Shown: positions 1 to 11,966, numbered from the stretch's first letter. The stretch is 64,000 nt of DNA from Rhizobiaceae bacterium (GCA_028281105.1 JANQKQ010000050.1:18433-82432), one strand, 5' to 3'. The notes: generated by a model from the letters alone, not told the origin. A program made the numbers and translations.

Positions 1-952
1 GGAGGCCGATGTCGTCAACCCGCGCACCGGCATCATCATGGGTTCCGGCGGCCCTTCGACGCGGACCATTTTCGAGGCCGGGCTGACCACCCAGGAGCGA
101 GGCCCCCGGCGTGTGGGGCCGACTGCGGTTCCCAAGGCGATGAGTTCCACCGCCTCGGCCGTACTGGCCACCCAGTTCCGCATCAAGGGCGTCAACTATT
201 CGATCTCGTCTGCATGCGCGACGTCCAACCACTGTATAGGCAACGCCTATGAGACCATCGGACTGGGCAAGCAGGACATTATCTTCGCCGGCGGCTCGGA
301 GGATCTGGACTGGACCATGTCCAACCTGTTCGACGCCATGGGCGCGCTATCATCGAAATTCAACGACACCCCGCTGCAGGCCTCGCGCGCCTACGACGCC
401 AACCGAGACGGTTTCGTCATCGCCGGCGGCGCCGGCACCCTGGTGCTTGAAGAGCTGGAACACGCCAAAGCGCGCGGCGCGCGCATCTATGGCGAAATCG
501 TCGGTTACGGCGCCACCTCGGATGGCCACGACATGGTCGCGCCGTCGGGCGAGGGCGCGGTGCGTTGCATGCAGATGGCGCTGGAGAGCGTTGGCGAGCC
601 GATCGACTATATCAATCCGCACGCCACCTCCACCCCGGTCGGCGACGGACCGGAGATCGATGCGATTCGCGAAGTATTCGGCGACGACGTGCCGCCGATC
701 GCCGCGACAAAATCGCTCACCGGCCATTCGCTCGGCGCGACCGGCGTTCAGGAGGCGATCTACTGCCTGTTGATGATCAACAACGATTTCATCTGCGAGA
801 GCGCCAACATCACCGAGATCGACCCCGAATTCGCCGACATGCCGATCCAGCGCGAACGTCGCGACGATGCGGGCGTCAACACGGTGCTTTCCAACTCTTT
901 CGGCTTCGGCGGAACCAACGCAACGCTGGCTTTGCAGCGATATAACGGCTGA
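1..952 (+). CDS. fabB: 3-oxoacyl-ACP synthase I (FabB), 5' end outside window
   Basis: Condensing enzyme of type II fatty acid synthesis: it elongates acyl-ACP with malonyl-ACP in the cytoplasm and is needed for the unsaturated branch fed by FabA. The reading frame is open from base 2, so the first visible ATG at 38 is internal. The visible part carries the nucleophile cysteine in SSACATS and the two catalytic histidines in [11 protein letters not shown] and [11 protein letters not shown], ending with the family signature [11 protein letters not shown]. Roughly the last three quarters of the protein is present. fabI starts 7 bases after its stop, so the two are probably co-transcribed; in rhizobia they usually follow fabA. 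One small difference from the E. coli enzyme is Ala instead of Gly after the first catalytic His. Confidence 0.96.
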   Translation, partial: EADVVNPRTGIIMGSGGPSTRTIFEAGLTTQERGPRRVGPTAVPKAMSSTASAVLATQFRIKGVNYSISSACATSNHCIGNAYETIGLGKQDIIFAGGSEDLDWTMSNLFDAMGALSSKFNDTPLQASRAYDANRDGFVIAGGAGTLVLEELEHAKARGARIYGEIVGYGATSDGHDMVAPSGEGAVRCMQMALESVGEPIDYINPHATSTPVGDGPEIDAIREVFGDDVPPIAATKSLTGHSLGATGVQEAIYCLLMINNDFICESANITEIDPEFADMPIQRERRDDAGVNTVLSNSFGFGGTNATLALQRYNG

Positions 953-959
953 GGCTGGC

Positions 960-1766
960 ATGAGCGGACTGATGAGGGGCAAGCGCGGCCTCGTGATGGG
1001 CGTCGCCAACAACCACTCCATTGCCTGGGGGATCGCCAGAAAGCTGGCCGAACACGGCGCCGAGCTCGCATTCACCTATCAGGGCGAGGCGTTCGGCAAG
1101 CGGGTCAAGCCGCTCGCCGAGAGCGTCGGCTCATCGCATCTGATGCCGTGCGATGTCGAAGACATCGACACGGTCGACGCGGTGTTCGACGAGTTGAAAG
1201 CTTCGTGGGGCGGCATCGATTTCGTGGTTCACGCCATCGCCTTTTCCGACCGAAACGAGCTCAAGGGCCGCTACGCCGACACCACCCGCGATAATTTCGC
1301 CCGAACCATGCTGATCTCGTGTTTCTCGTTCACCGAGATCGCGCGGCGCGCCGCCGCCTTGATGAGCGACGGCGGCGCCATGCTGACGCTCACCTATGGC
1401 GGCTCGAGCCGGGTGATGCCCAACTACAACGTGATGGGGGTGGCCAAGGCGGCGCTGGAAGCTTCGGTGCGCTATCTGGCCACCGACTACGGACCGGACA
1501 ATATCCGGGTCAACGCCATTTCCGCCGGGCCGGTGCGCACGCTCGCCGGCGCCGGGGTCGCCGACGCGCGGCTGATGTTCAACTACCAAAAACAGAACTC
1601 GCCCCTGCGCCGCACGGTGGAGATCGACGAGGTCGGCTCTTCGGCGCTGTACCTGCTGTCCGACTTGGCCTCCGGCGTGACCGGCGAAATCCACTATGTG
1701 GATTCAGGCTATTCCACCTTGTCGATGCCGCGCCTGGAGGCGCTCAAGTCGCTCGACAGCGAATAG
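960..1766 (+). CDS. fabI: Enoyl-ACP reductase, NADH-dependent
   Basis: Catalyses the last reduction of each fatty acid elongation cycle and belongs to the short-chain dehydrogenase fold. The N-terminus has the FabI-type nucleotide loop GVANNHSIAWGIA, and the active-site Tyr and Lys lie in PNYNVMGVAKAALEA (Tyr-x6-Lys spacing, typical of FabI). At 268 residues it matches family length. The start chosen is the ATG at 960, just after the fabB stop; the in-frame codons further upstream lie inside fabB. It is the target class of triclosan and isoniazid-like inhibitors, but resistance cannot be judged from sequence here. Confidence 0.96.
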   Translation: MSGLMRGKRGLVMGVANNHSIAWGIARKLAEHGAELAFTYQGEAFGKRVKPLAESVGSSHLMPCDVEDIDTVDAVFDELKASWGGIDFVVHAIAFSDRNELKGRYADTTRDNFARTMLISCFSFTEIARRAAALMSDGGAMLTLTYGGSSRVMPNYNVMGVAKAALEASVRYLATDYGPDNIRVNAISAGPVRTLAGAGVADARLMFNYQKQNSPLRRTVEIDEVGSSALYLLSDLASGVTGEIHYVDSGYSTLSMPRLEALKSLDSE

Positions 1767-1776
1767 GCGCGAAACC

Positions 1777-2085
1777 CTATCCTCCGTTCCTGGTGGCCGC
1801 GTGTTTGCGCAACTGCACCGGGCTCAGGCTGTCGCCGGCAAGCTCACCGATTTTCGTCGAGAACGTCTTGAAATAATCGCGCGACTGCATGGTCTGGACC
1901 GTTTCCGGCGTGTCCCACCTGCCCCAGTGAATCCGGGTCTTGCCGTCCTTGCCCACATTGACCTGATAGTGAAATCGGCCGCCCAATTCCTCATCCGCGT
2001 CAATCGCCTCGATGAAGGCCGCGACGGTGTCCTCCCAGACGGCCTCGTCGCCGTCATATTGGTAGCGAATCGAAATGCCCAACAT
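1777..2085 (-). CDS. Small conserved-type hypothetical protein
   Basis: A 102-residue acidic soluble protein without signal peptide or membrane segment. I do not recognise a named family. Alternating hydrophobic and charged stretches (for example GISIRYQYDGDE and FHYQVNVGKDGKTRIHWGRWD) would fit a small alpha/beta fold of the dimeric ferredoxin-like type, but that is a guess. It lies convergent to fabI, with only 10 bases between the stops, and is transcribed alone or with no obvious partner. Codon use and GC content match the neighbours, which supports it being a real gene. Confidence 0.7.
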   Translation of the reverse strand: MLGISIRYQYDGDEAVWEDTVAAFIEAIDADEELGGRFHYQVNVGKDGKTRIHWGRWDTPETVQTMQSRDYFKTFSTKIGELAGDSLSPVQLRKHAATRNGG

Positions 2086-2161
2086 GGCTGTGTTCTCCGT
2101 GGTTTTCCCGGTGGTTCGTTATTTAACGATTATGCGAAATAAACCAGGGAGCAACAAGCGG

Positions 2162-2194
2162 CCCGCCATCCTCTCCTGACACCGGTATGGCGGG
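2162..2194 (-). terminator. Hairpin downstream of rsmC, possible terminator
   Basis: Inverted repeat of 8 bp (CCCGCCAT at 2162-2169, ATGGCGGG at 2187-2194) with a 17-nt loop, shortly after the rsmC stop on the minus strand. No clear T-run follows, so termination may be weak or Rho-dependent. Confidence 0.35.
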
Positions 2195-2208
2195 AGACCG
2201 CCGGCGCC

Positions 2209-3201
2209 TTATCTCACCGCTTCGATGACCTTGTAGCCCTGGCCCTGGTATAGCGGGGCCGATGAGGCAAACCGCGCATTTAGGGTCGGCTCGTAAGGCA
2301 GCTTCCGGTTGGCCACCATCAACAGCCGGCCGCCGGGTTTCAGCGCGTCGGCCGCCGCCTCGATGAACCGTTTGCCCAGTCCAGGCTCCGTCTGCATTCC
2401 GCTGTGAAAGGGCGGATTCATCACGATCCAGTCGAACTGCCGCCCGGCCGGCTCGGCGGTCAGATCGCGCCAATGAAAGCGGCATTTCGCATCCGAATCG
2501 ATGCCTGCCAACGCTGCCTCGGCTGCCTGCAGCGCCGCCCAGTCCGCTTCGAACAGGTCGAGCGAAACGATCGAAGGGCAACGGCCCAGCAGTTCGCCCG
2601 AAAGAAACCCCGCCCCGGCGCCGAAGTCGGCCACCGCCCCGGCGATGCGCGGATCGAAACGATCCGCCAGCAGCGCTGAGCCCGCGTCCGGCTTGGCGGC
2701 GGAAAACCAGCCCCCGGGCGAATCATCGCTGTCGCCAAGCGGCCAGGGGCCTTCGCCCCGCCGACACCAGAACACCGCCGAATGATGCTTGGACCGGCTG
2801 TCCACGCCGCCGACCAGCCGATCCAGCCATTTGCGCGCACTGGCCGCGCCGGCCCGGTTCTCGCCCGCAACCACCACCACCCCGCCGACCCGGGTCATCC
2901 GCCACGCCCGCGCGATGTTGGCTTCGTTGAGCCGGCGAAACTTGCCGAGCAGGACCAGGCAGCCCTCGACCTCGGTATCGGCCGGCAGCTGCGCCACCGG
3001 TTCGTAGCCAACCGCGCGCAAGGCGAGGAAATCTGGTCTCAGCCGTTGCTCGCAGATCAGCGCCGCCTTCCAGTCGACCGTCTCCAGACCGGGCAGCGGC
3101 CCGGCGTTGAGAAACGCGAACCTGCGCGCCGCGTTCGGCGGCGCCAGCAGGCCCTCGGCGAAGGGCAGCGTCAGGACACGGAGCGGATCGGCGCCGCTCA
3201 C
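2209..3201 (-). CDS. rsmC: Class I SAM-dependent methyltransferase, RsmC-type 16S rRNA guanine-N2 methyltransferase
   Basis: 330 residues with the two-lobed RsmC/RlmG layout: a degenerate N-terminal methyltransferase-like half (about residues 1-160) and a catalytic C-terminal half with a SAM loop ([16 protein letters not shown], about residue 190) and the NPPFH motif (about 262) typical of enzymes that methylate the exocyclic amine of guanine. E. coli RsmC modifies G1207 of 16S rRNA; RlmG (23S) is the main alternative. The start is a GTG at 3201 that overlaps the gshB stop as GTGA, implying translational coupling behind gshB. Confidence 0.85.
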   Translation of the reverse strand: MSGADPLRVLTLPFAEGLLAPPNAARRFAFLNAGPLPGLETVDWKAALICEQRLRPDFLALRAVGYEPVAQLPADTEVEGCLVLLGKFRRLNEANIARAWRMTRVGGVVVVAGENRAGAASARKWLDRLVGGVDSRSKHHSAVFWCRRGEGPWPLGDSDDSPGGWFSAAKPDAGSALLADRFDPRIAGAVADFGAGAGFLSGELLGRCPSIVSLDLFEADWAALQAAEAALAGIDSDAKCRFHWRDLTAEPAGRQFDWIVMNPPFHSGMQTEPGLGKRFIEAAADALKPGGRLLMVANRKLPYEPTLNARFASSAPLYQGQGYKVIEAVR

Positions 3202-4136
3202 CGGCGCGTCTCGATGGCGTCCCAGATCAGCGCGGCGATGTTGGTGCCGGAGAATTTTTCCACTTCGCGGATACCCGTCGGCGACGTGACGTTGATCTCG
3301 GTGATCAGCCCGCCGATCACGTCGATGCCGGCGAAGATCAGATCCCGCTCGCGCAGCACCGGTCCGATGCGCGCGCAGATCTCCTTGTCCCGTTTCGTCA
3401 GATCGCTGGGTTCGGGGCGTCCGCCCACATGCATGTTGGAGCGTGCTTCGCCGGCGGCCGGCACCCGGTTGATCGCGCCGGCCGGCTCGCCGTCGACCAG
3501 GATGATGCGTTTGTCGCCCTCGCGCACGTCGGCCAGATAGCGCTGTGCGATCAGCGGCTCGCGCGACAGGCCCTCGAACAACTCCAGCAGGGACGCCAGG
3601 TTCTGATCGCCATCGGTGATGCGGAAGACCCCGGCGCCGCCATTGCCGTAGAGCGGCTTGACGATGATGTCGGCGAACTCGGCGCGAAACGCCCGGATCG
3701 CGTCGAAATCGCGGGTGATCAGCGTCTCCGGCATCAGATCGGGAAAGTCCATCACCAGCAGCTTCTCCGGCGCATTGCGCACCGACGCGGGATCGTTGAC
3801 CACCAGCGTGCCCGGGTGGATGCGCTCCAGCAGGTGGGTGGTGGTGATGTACGACATGTCGAACGGCGGGTCCTGGCGCAGCAGGATGACGTCGAGCTGC
3901 GACAGGTCGGTTTCGGCCGGTTCACCCAGCTCGAAATGGCTGCCTTCCAAATCGCGCACCGTGAGCGGCTCGACCACCGCGCTCAGCCGGTCACCACGCA
4001 GTTGGAGCCGCTCCGGCGTGTAGTAGGCAAGCTTGTGCCCGCGCGCCTGCGCCTCCAGGCACAATGCGAAGGTCGAATCGCCGGCGATATCGATCGACGA
4101 GATCGGGTCCATCTGCACGCCGACGTTCAAGGACAT
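3198..4136 (-). CDS. gshB: Glutathione synthase
   Basis: ATP-grasp ligase joining gamma-glutamylcysteine and glycine, the second step of glutathione synthesis. At 312 residues it has normal GshB length. Recognisable segments are the N-terminal [17 protein letters not shown], the substrate region [12 protein letters not shown] (about residue 86), the ATP-binding [13 protein letters not shown] (about 160) and the metal/substrate end [14 protein letters not shown] (about 282). It lies upstream of rsmC (4-base overlap) and downstream of yraN, the usual order in Hyphomicrobiales, here separated from yraN by an intergenic repeat. Confidence 0.97.
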   Translation of the reverse strand: MSLNVGVQMDPISSIDIAGDSTFALCLEAQARGHKLAYYTPERLQLRGDRLSAVVEPLTVRDLEGSHFELGEPAETDLSQLDVILLRQDPPFDMSYITTTHLLERIHPGTLVVNDPASVRNAPEKLLVMDFPDLMPETLITRDFDAIRAFRAEFADIIVKPLYGNGGAGVFRITDGDQNLASLLELFEGLSREPLIAQRYLADVREGDKRIILVDGEPAGAINRVPAAGEARSNMHVGGRPEPSDLTKRDKEICARIGPVLRERDLIFAGIDVIGGLITEINVTSPTGIREVEKFSGTNIAALIWDAIETRR

Positions 4137-4235
4137 GGGCCGCCTTTCGCACCTTCAACCGCCGGGATGGCGGTCCGGACCAAAATCTCGACTGACTTGG
4201 CATTCCTTATCGCGCAATGCAATGGCGGGGTTATT

Positions 4236-4460
4236 TCGCTCGCGGCTATTCCTCGCTTCGCTCGGGCCTGCGCGGGCGCGCGCTGACCGCGCGACGGCCG
4301 TTCGGCCTTGCGAACCCTGCGGGTTCGGGCTTTCCGCGTGTAAGCGCATGATTGGTTTGCTCCATTCGGACCCGAAGGGTCCGCAAGCGCGAATGCGCGC
4401 CGGCCGGTCAGGCCGCGCCCGCGCAGGCCCGAGCGAAGCGAGGATTAGCCGCGAGCGATA
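4236..4460. repeat. Dispersed intergenic repeat, two copies in inverted orientation
   Basis: The gshB-yraN gap holds two inverted copies of one module. The arms at about 4236-4276 and 4420-4460 are complementary over about 41 bases with one mismatch (core CCCGAGCGAAGCGAGG, then a TTAGCCGCGAG tail). The interior also contains small GGGTTCG-type inverted repeats. A third copy lies at 58617-58702 and a degenerate one at 58811-58838. The yraN stop codon (TGA, 4463-4461) directly abuts the repeat edge, so insertion may have set the end of that gene or its terminator. Confidence 0.8.
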
Positions 4461-4829
4461 TCAAAACGCATCGGGAAAATGTCTGGGCCACCGCCACGGG
4501 ATCACCGCTACGATGTCGAACCGCTGTGACAATTTCGCATGATCGCGCTGGCGCGACAGCCAGATATCGGCGGCATCCATGATGCGTTTCTGCGTGGCGT
4601 AATCCACCGCGTCGATGGCGGCGCGTTCGTCGGGCCGCGCCTTGACCTCGACGAACGCCACCAGATCGCCGCGCCGGGCGATGATGTCGACCTCGCCCAG
4701 CTTGGTGCGATAGCGCCGGGCGACGATGCGATAGCCGCGTAGGCGCAGCGACAGGGCGGCCAGGTGCTCGGCGGCCTGCCCGCGCCACAACGCGGCTCGT
4801 CTTTTTGCGGTTTGGTCGGACCGGTTCAC
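4461..4829 (-). CDS. yraN: UPF0102 family protein (YraN-like endonuclease fold)
   Basis: 122 residues if started at the GTG at 4829, which gives the usual family length; the open frame extends further upstream, but that part overlaps rsmI. The core GEVDIIARRGDLVAFVEVKAR holds the acidic residues and E-x-K of a restriction-endonuclease-like (Holliday junction resolvase-like) fold. The biochemical role of the family is not settled. It follows rsmI by 13 bases and precedes gshB, the standard rsmI-yraN pairing. The C-terminus runs right up to a dispersed repeat. Confidence 0.88.
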   Translation of the reverse strand: MNRSDQTAKRRAALWRGQAAEHLAALSLRLRGYRIVARRYRTKLGEVDIIARRGDLVAFVEVKARPDERAAIDAVDYATQKRIMDAADIWLSRQRDHAKLSQRFDIVAVIPWRWPRHFPDAF

Positions 4830-4842
4830 GACGCCCGGCCCG

Positions 4843-5751
4843 TCATGAACCCGGACGTTTGCCGGCCAGCGCCAGGGCCTGGCGATACAGTTCGCGCTTA
4901 GAGCGGCCGGTGAGCCTTGCGGCTTCGCCCGCCGCCGCGCTGACGCTGTTGGACTGCAATAGCTCCAACAGCAGAGTCTCGGCATCCTCCAAAGCGTCCT
5001 GTGCGGGCGGACCGACCACGATCACCACCTCCCCTTTAAGCTCGCGCCCGACCACCGCGGCGGCCACCTCACCCAATGAGCCGGTGATGACCTCCTCATG
5101 CAGCTTGGTGAGTTCCCGGCATATGCTGACCGGCCGGCCAGGGCTGAAGACATCCGCCATTGCCGCCAGCATTGCAGCGGTCCGACGCGGGCTTTCGTAG
5201 AAGACCAGCGAGGCGCGCGCATCGGCCAGCCGGCGCAGCCGCTTTTCACGCGGTCCGGCCTTGGCCGGCAGGAAACCGCAGAACATCCAGGCGTCGCTCG
5301 GCTGTCCGCTCACCACCAGCGCGGCGAGTGCCGCCGAAGGGCCGGGGATCGCGACAACCTTGATGGACTGCGCCATCGCCGCCTTGACCAGCATAAAACC
5401 GGGATCGGAGATCAACGGCGTGCCGGCATCGCTGACCAGAGCCACCCGCCTGCCCTCGGCCAACATGGCCAGCAGCTTGGGGCGCATCTTCTCCCCATTG
5501 TGCTCGTGATAGGCGATGGTCTTGGCGGCGATCTGATAGCGTCGAAGCAGTTTCGCCGTGGTCCTTGTATCCTCGCAGGCGATCACGTCGGCTCCCGCCA
5601 GAACCTTGAGCGCGCGCAGCGTGATGTCTTCCAAGTTGCCGATCGGGGTCGAAACGATATACAGAGCCGGCTCGAGCGCGCCCGCCCGCATCGCGGTTCC
5701 GTCAATGAAAAAATCGCTCACCGGTTGCACCCGTGCCGCACTTTCCCGCAT
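4843..5751 (-). CDS. rsmI: 16S rRNA (cytidine1402-2'-O)-methyltransferase
   Basis: Tetrapyrrole-methylase-fold enzyme that 2'-O-methylates C1402 in the ribosomal decoding centre, together with RsmH. Motifs: ALYIVSTPIGNLEDITLRAL near the N-terminus, CEDTRTT, VSDAGTPLISDPG and PGPSAALAALVVSG. The frame is open to a GTG at 5766. I prefer the ATG at 5751, because as I recall rhizobial homologues carry a similar leader before the LEPALY segment; the ATG at 5691 would give the shorter E. coli-like form. It is divergent from the LppC-like gene and leads the leftward yraN-gshB-rsmC group. Confidence 0.94.
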   Translation of the reverse strand: MRESAARVQPVSDFFIDGTAMRAGALEPALYIVSTPIGNLEDITLRALKVLAGADVIACEDTRTTAKLLRRYQIAAKTIAYHEHNGEKMRPKLLAMLAEGRRVALVSDAGTPLISDPGFMLVKAAMAQSIKVVAIPGPSAALAALVVSGQPSDAWMFCGFLPAKAGPREKRLRRLADARASLVFYESPRRTAAMLAAMADVFSPGRPVSICRELTKLHEEVITGSLGEVAAAVVGRELKGEVVIVVGPPAQDALEDAETLLLELLQSNSVSAAAGEAARLTGRSKRELYRQALALAGKRPGS

Positions 5752-7105
5752 CGTGGTCGCAAACACCGATGCAGTTAAAATCGTCGGCGATGACCATTCA
5801 TCAACCTTTTTGAGACTATTAACCTTATCGCATCTTTGACAAGCCGGGCAGCGGACGGCAAGAGTCCGCCAATCGACCTGCTCATCATCGTCGTTGCGGG
5901 AGAGGACGCTCGTTGGCCATTACCATAACGCCACATTCGATTGTTTCGGGTACCGGCCGCATATGTGCATCGGACCGCCTGCGTCGCCTGGCCGTTCTGC
6001 TGGTGGCCGGCGTGATGATGGCCGCCTGCCAGACGGGCAATCTGACCCCGACGCCCAACGCTCCCGGTCGATCGGCTGCGCCGGTTCTGTCGCCCGAACC
6101 AAAGGGAGAGGTGTTCGGCAACGGCAATGTGCGCATCGCCCTGCTGCTGCCGGGGACCGCGCCGGGCAACGGCGCCCAGGTCGCCACCGAGATCCGCAAT
6201 GGCGCGTTGATGGCGCTGCAGGATTTCGGCCAGAACATCATTCAGATGGTGATCAAGGACACGGTCGGCCAGGCCGCCACCGCCCAGTCGCTGGCCGGTG
6301 AGGCGGTATCGGAGGGCGCCAGCCTGGTTCTGGGGCCGGTATTCTCCGCCAACGTCAGCGCCGCTTCCGCGATCACCAGGCCCGCCGGCAAGCCGATGAT
6401 CGCCTTTTCCACCGACTCCACAGTCGCCTCGCGCGGCGTCTACCTTCTGTCGTTCACGCCGCAGGACGACGTTACCCGCATGATCGCCTATGCCGCCTCC
6501 CAGGGACGGCGCTCGATCCTGATGTTTGTGCCCAACAACGCCTATGGCTCCGTGGTCGAGGCAACCGCTCGCGAGGTCGCCGGCGCCCAGGGCGTGAGCA
6601 TTGCCCACATCGCCCGCTATGAGCGCACCGGCCCCGGCATCGAGGCTGCAGTGACCGAGGCGGCGGCGCATCTGGCTTCCGCCGACACGCTCTACATACC
6701 GGAGGGCGGCGCGGTGCCCAGCTCCATCATGACGGCGATCCGCAGGCTCGATGTACCGTTCGGCGATAAGCAGTTGCTGGGTTCGGGCGTATGGGAATCG
6801 GTCAAGCTGGACGACCCGCAGCTGGATGGAGCCATCTATCCGGGTCGGGATATTTCCAAGTTCAACACCTTCGCCCGGCGCTACGAAACGATTTATGCCA
6901 CCCAGCCGGGCGTCAATGCCGCGCTTGGCTATGACGCGGTGACGCTGGCGATAGAACTGATCCGCCGCCACGGCGCCAACGCTTTCTCGACCGCGGTAAT
7001 CGAAAACAACAACGGCTATGCGGGCATCAACGGAATCTTTCGTTTCCGCCCGTCCGGCACGGCCCAGCGCGGCCTGGCGATCTATCAGGTCGTCAACGGC
7101 CAGGG

Positions 7106-8340
<1,235 letters not shown>

Positions 8341-8344
<4 letters not shown>

Positions 8345-8994
8345 CCATCGAGACAGGCTTGGGCGAACTTGGCGAACGCGCGCGCGCGATGCGACAGCCC
8401 CGGTTCGCCGTGTTCCGCCGACCAGCCATGCTTCGCTTCCGCCGACATTTCGCCGAACGTGGTATCATAGCCGTGCGGCCGGAAAAACGGGTCATAGCCG
8501 AAGCCCTGATCCCCGCGCGGCGGCCACACTATCGTGCCGCCCACCTCGCCGCGAAAGAACGCTTCCTCTCCATCCGGCCAGGCCAGACACAGTACCGCAA
8601 CGAAATGAGCCGAACGAAGCTCGTCGGTATCGGCGCCCGCTGCGACGAGCAGGTCCTGGACTTTTTCCATGGCGGCGAAAAAGTCGCGCTGCGGTCCGGC
8701 CCAGCGGGCGGCGTAGATGCCCGGGTCGCCGTCGAGCGCGTCCACGCACAGGCCCGAATCGTCCGCCAGCGCCGGCAGGCCGGTCGCCTGCGCCGCCGCC
8801 TGCGCCTTGATCGAGGCGTTCTCTTCGAAGGTCGCGCCGGTCTCTTCGGGCTCCGGCAGCCCGTGATCGGCAGCCGGGCCGGCGATCAGCCCATAAGGCG
8901 CGATCAGATCGCCGATTTCACGGACCTTGCCCTCATTGTGGCTGGCGACCACCAGCCGCCCGCCGGCAAGCTTGCGAACGGGCCGGTCAGCCAT
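8341..8994 (-). CDS. rdgB: XTP/dITP diphosphatase (non-canonical purine NTP pyrophosphatase)
   Basis: House-cleaning enzyme that hydrolyses dITP, XTP and ITP so they are not built into nucleic acids. 217 residues with the N-terminal [10 protein letters not shown] substrate loop, the FEENASIKA segment, the metal-binding [12 protein letters not shown] and the C-terminal [10 protein letters not shown] region. It sits between rph (8-base overlap) and hemW (4-base overlap), the normal rph-rdgB-hemW operon of this order. Confidence 0.96.
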
Positions 8995-9697
8995 GGGCGG
9001 CTTGCAGTTCCACCAATTGCGAAATCCCGAGTTTCGCGAGTCCCATCAGCTCGGAGAACTCGGTTTCGGAAAACGGGTCGCCCTCGGCAGTGCCCTGAAC
9101 CTCCACGATGCCGCCGGCACCGGTCATGACGAAGTTCGCGTCGGTCTGCGCCGATGAATCCTCCTCATAGTCGAGATCGAGGATCGGCGTGCCCTGACGG
9201 ATGCCGCACGAGATCGCGGCGACGCGGTCTTTGAGCACGTGATCTGAGACCATGCCACGGGCCTTCATCCACTCCACGCAGTCGTTGAGCGCGATCCAGC
9301 CGCCGGTGATCGACGCGGTCCGCGTGCCGCCATCGGCCTGCAGCACGTCGCAATCAACGGTGATCTGCCGCTCGCCCAGCGCTTCGAGATCGACCACCGC
9401 GCGCAGCGAACGGCCAATCAGCCTCTGAATCTCCAGGGTGCGCCCCGATTGGCGGCCGGCGGCCGCCTCGCGGCGCATGCGTTCTCCCGTCGAGCGCGGC
9501 AGCATGCCGTATTCCGCGGTCACCCAGCCGCTGCCGCCGCCGCGCAGCCATGGCGGCACCCGCTCTTCCAGGCTGGCCGTACACAACACGTGGGTGTCTC
9601 CGAACTTGATCAGACACGATCCTTCCGCATGCTTGGCATGGTTGCGCTCGATCGTGACCTGACGCATTTCGTCGGCTGCTCGTTGGGAAGGGCGCAT
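8987..9697 (-). CDS. rph: Ribonuclease PH
   Basis: Phosphorolytic 3'-5' exoribonuclease that trims tRNA 3' ends. The chosen ATG at 9697 begins [12 protein letters not shown] and gives 236 residues, the standard size; the open frame upstream is longer but has no homologous content. Signatures include [32 protein letters not shown] and [20 protein letters not shown]. It is first in the leftward rph-rdgB-hemW operon and divergent from hrcA, the usual alphaproteobacterial arrangement. Confidence 0.96.
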   Translation of the reverse strand: MRPSQRAADEMRQVTIERNHAKHAEGSCLIKFGDTHVLCTASLEERVPPWLRGGGSGWVTAEYGMLPRSTGERMRREAAAGRQSGRTLEIQRLIGRSLRAVVDLEALGERQITVDCDVLQADGGTRTASITGGWIALNDCVEWMKARGMVSDHVLKDRVAAISCGIRQGTPILDLDYEEDSSAQTDANFVMTGAGGIVEVQGTAEGDPFSETEFSELMGLAKLGISQLVELQAAHG

Positions 9698-9816
9698 GCA
9701 AATGCCTCCATTGCCCCTGGTATGATCTTGAAATGAATCAAGGATAGCCTTCGCTTGTAGCGCCCGTTGTCGTCGGCGCAAGGCAATTCTCCAGCCAGCC
9801 ACATCTCGTTTGGCGG

Positions 9817-9845
9817 CTTTGCGCACGCGCCAATCGCCCCTATAT
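9817..9845 (+). promoter_or_regulatory. Candidate sigma-32 type promoter for hrcA
   Basis: TTTG (preceded by C) at 9818-9821, 17 bases, then CCTATAT at 9839-9845 followed by TGG. This is close to the alphaproteobacterial heat-shock sigma pattern CTTG-N17/18-CYTATNT with the downstream G. It lies about 80 bases before the preferred hrcA start. The pattern match is visible; its use is inferred. Confidence 0.4.
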
Positions 9846-9925
9846 TGGGCGTCCGGTTGGAAAGCCGCCCACGCAATGCGTGTTTGCTCGCGCGGCTTCG
9901 TCTTATGCTTGTGGAGAGTTCGCCT

Positions 9926-11014
9926 GTGTCGGGTCCGGCTGGTGATATGAAGGTTCCGGCTACCGCGCTGGAAACGCTGGATCAGCGCTCCAGATCCATA
10001 TTCCGGGCGATCGTCGAGGCCTATCTGGACAGCGGCGAGCCGCTGGGCTCGCGCACGCTGTCGCGCAACATGGTCACCGGCCTGTCGCCCGCCACGATCC
10101 GCAACGTCATGTCGGACCTGGAAATGCTGGGGCTGATCTATGCCCCGCACACCAGCGCCGGGCGGCTGCCCACCCAGTCGGGCCTGCGCTTCTTCATCGA
10201 CTCCTTCCTGGAAGTGGGCAATCTGAGCCGGGAGGAGCGCGCTTCCATCGAAACCCGGGTGAAGACCGTCGCCGACGGGCGCACCATGGACAATGTCCTC
10301 CAGGAGGCGAGCCAGATGCTATCCGGCCTGTCGAGCTCGGCGGGCCTGGTTCTGGCGCCCAAGGCCGACCTGCGCCTCAAGCACATCGAGTTCATCCGGC
10401 TGGAGCCGACCAAGGCCCTGGTTGTGATCGTCGGCGAGAACGGCTCGGTGGAAAACCGCATCATCGACCTGCCGCCCGGCATCACCGCCTCGGCGCTCGG
10501 CGAGGCGGCGAATTTCCTTAATGCCCGCGTCGGCGGGATGAACCTGTCCCAGGCGCGTGCTGAGATCACCGGATTGCGCGACGCCATCCGAGGCGAGCTT
10601 GACGAGCTGGCCGGCCGGCTGGTCGAGCAGGGCGTCGCCATCTGGGGCGGCACTTCGGAAGCCGATCCGGGCCGGCTGATCGTCTCCGGTCACGGCAATC
10701 TGATCGGCAATCTGTCGGCCACCGAAGACCTGGACGCCATCCGACTGCTGTTCGACGAGTTGGAGGCCAAGGAAGGCCTGATGCGGCTGCTCGACCTGAC
10801 CGAACAGGGCGAAGGCGTGCGCATCTTCATCGGCTCGGAAAACAAACTGTTCTCGTTGTCGGGATCGTCCCTGGTGATCGCACCGTATGGTGACAGCGAG
10901 CAGCGGGTGGTGGGCGCGCTCGGCATCATCGGCCCCACGCGGCTCAACTATTCGCGCATCGTGCCCCTGGTCGACTACACCGCCCAGGTGGTCAGCCGCC
11001 TGCTTCGCCAATAA
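9926..11014 (+). CDS. hrcA: Heat-inducible transcription repressor HrcA
   Basis: Repressor of chaperone genes that binds CIRCE operators. Preferred start is the GTG at 9926, which has GGAG at 9912-9915; ATGs at 9905 and 9947 are alternatives. This gives 362 residues with an N-terminal winged helix ([20 protein letters not shown], then [18 protein letters not shown]) and the long GAF-like HrcA core ([17 protein letters not shown], ending in [19 protein letters not shown]). grpE follows. I see no CIRCE inverted repeat upstream of hrcA or grpE, so HrcA's target (often groES-groEL in this group) is probably elsewhere. Confidence 0.94.
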   Translation: MSGPAGDMKVPATALETLDQRSRSIFRAIVEAYLDSGEPLGSRTLSRNMVTGLSPATIRNVMSDLEMLGLIYAPHTSAGRLPTQSGLRFFIDSFLEVGNLSREERASIETRVKTVADGRTMDNVLQEASQMLSGLSSSAGLVLAPKADLRLKHIEFIRLEPTKALVVIVGENGSVENRIIDLPPGITASALGEAANFLNARVGGMNLSQARAEITGLRDAIRGELDELAGRLVEQGVAIWGGTSEADPGRLIVSGHGNLIGNLSATEDLDAIRLLFDELEAKEGLMRLLDLTEQGEGVRIFIGSENKLFSLSGSSLVIAPYGDSEQRVVGALGIIGPTRLNYSRIVPLVDYTAQVVSRLLRQ

Positions 11015-11057
11015 CGCGCTCAAATAGCCGCCAGGCGATAGCGCAGGTGTAAAGACA

Positions 11058-11086
11058 CTTGATTTTTGCCGAGTGAAACCTGATAT
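11058..11086 (+). promoter_or_regulatory. Candidate sigma-32 type promoter for grpE
   Basis: CTTG at 11058-11061, 18 bases, CTGATAT at 11080-11086 followed by CGG. It matches the alphaproteobacterial heat-shock pattern with one mismatch in the -10 and sits in the hrcA-grpE gap. If used, grpE can be induced independently of hrcA. Confidence 0.35.
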
Positions 11087-11128
11087 CGGGTGCGACAAAT
11101 CCCACCGAATATGGCGATGAGTGGATTG

Positions 11129-11872
11129 ATGGCGGAAGAAGCCGAACATCAAGACGATGACACTGTGAATGAAGCGGACAGCGCGCCCGCCACGCGTGCC
11201 GGCGCGAAGCGCAAATCCGACCCGGGCGCGGCAAAGCCGGCCGACGCGACCGGCAAGGACGCACCGCCGGCCGAGGCGGATACCGGTTCCGAAGCCGGCA
11301 AGGGTTTCGCGGACCCGCTGGCCGCGATGGCGGCCGACCTGGAGGCGGCCAAGACCGAGAACTCCGAGATCAACGACCGGCTGCTGCGAACCGTCGCCGA
11401 AATGGAGAATCTGCGCAAACGCACGCAGAAAGACCTGGCCGATGCACGCGCCTATTCGATCGCCAGCTTCGCCCAGGACATGCTTAACGTGTCGGACAAT
11501 CTGCGCCGTGCCGTCGAAGCGGTGCCCAAGTCCGAAGATGGCGAGACTACGGATCCGGTGCTGAAATCCCTGTTGGAAGGGGTTCAGATGACCGAGCGCG
11601 AGCTGATCAACCGGCTGGACAAGCACGGCGTTCGCGAGATTTCCCCGGCCGGTGAGCGATTCGATCCGCATTTCCATCAGGCGATGTTCGAGGTGCAGAA
11701 CCCGGAACTTCCCCACAACACGGTGTGCGAGGTGATTCAGGCGGGCTTCGTCATCGGCGAGCGGGTGTTGCGCCCGGCCATGGTGGGCGTCGCCAAGGGC
11801 GGGCCGAAAAACGCGGCCGGCAAGGCGGAAGGCGGTGGCGATGAAGCGCCCGCCGACACCAACGCCGACTAA
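11129..11872 (+). CDS. grpE: Nucleotide exchange factor GrpE
   Basis: Co-chaperone that releases ADP from DnaK. About 247 residues from the ATG at 11129; in-frame ATGs at 11111 and 11117 are equally possible. The first 70 residues are acidic, Ala/Pro-rich and probably disordered; then a long coiled coil ([40 protein letters not shown]) and the C-terminal beta domain with [12 protein letters not shown] and [23 protein letters not shown]. dnaK-dnaJ are not in the window. Confidence 0.93.
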   Translation: MAEEAEHQDDDTVNEADSAPATRAGAKRKSDPGAAKPADATGKDAPPAEADTGSEAGKGFADPLAAMAADLEAAKTENSEINDRLLRTVAEMENLRKRTQKDLADARAYSIASFAQDMLNVSDNLRRAVEAVPKSEDGETTDPVLKSLLEGVQMTERELINRLDKHGVREISPAGERFDPHFHQAMFEVQNPELPHNTVCEVIQAGFVIGERVLRPAMVGVAKGGPKNAAGKAEGGGDEAPADTNAD

Positions 11873-11966
11873 GCCCGCCGCCGCTTCATCTTTCGCCCAA
11901 AAAACGCTCTATGGACGTGGTTTGTGCGCGAGGGTATCCAGTTGGTTGGCCTAGCGGGAGACCTTC

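Noticed and set aside
9700..11130. CIRCE operator near hrcA or grpE
   Set aside because: No TTAGCACTC-N9-GAGTGCTAA or close variant seen in either gap.
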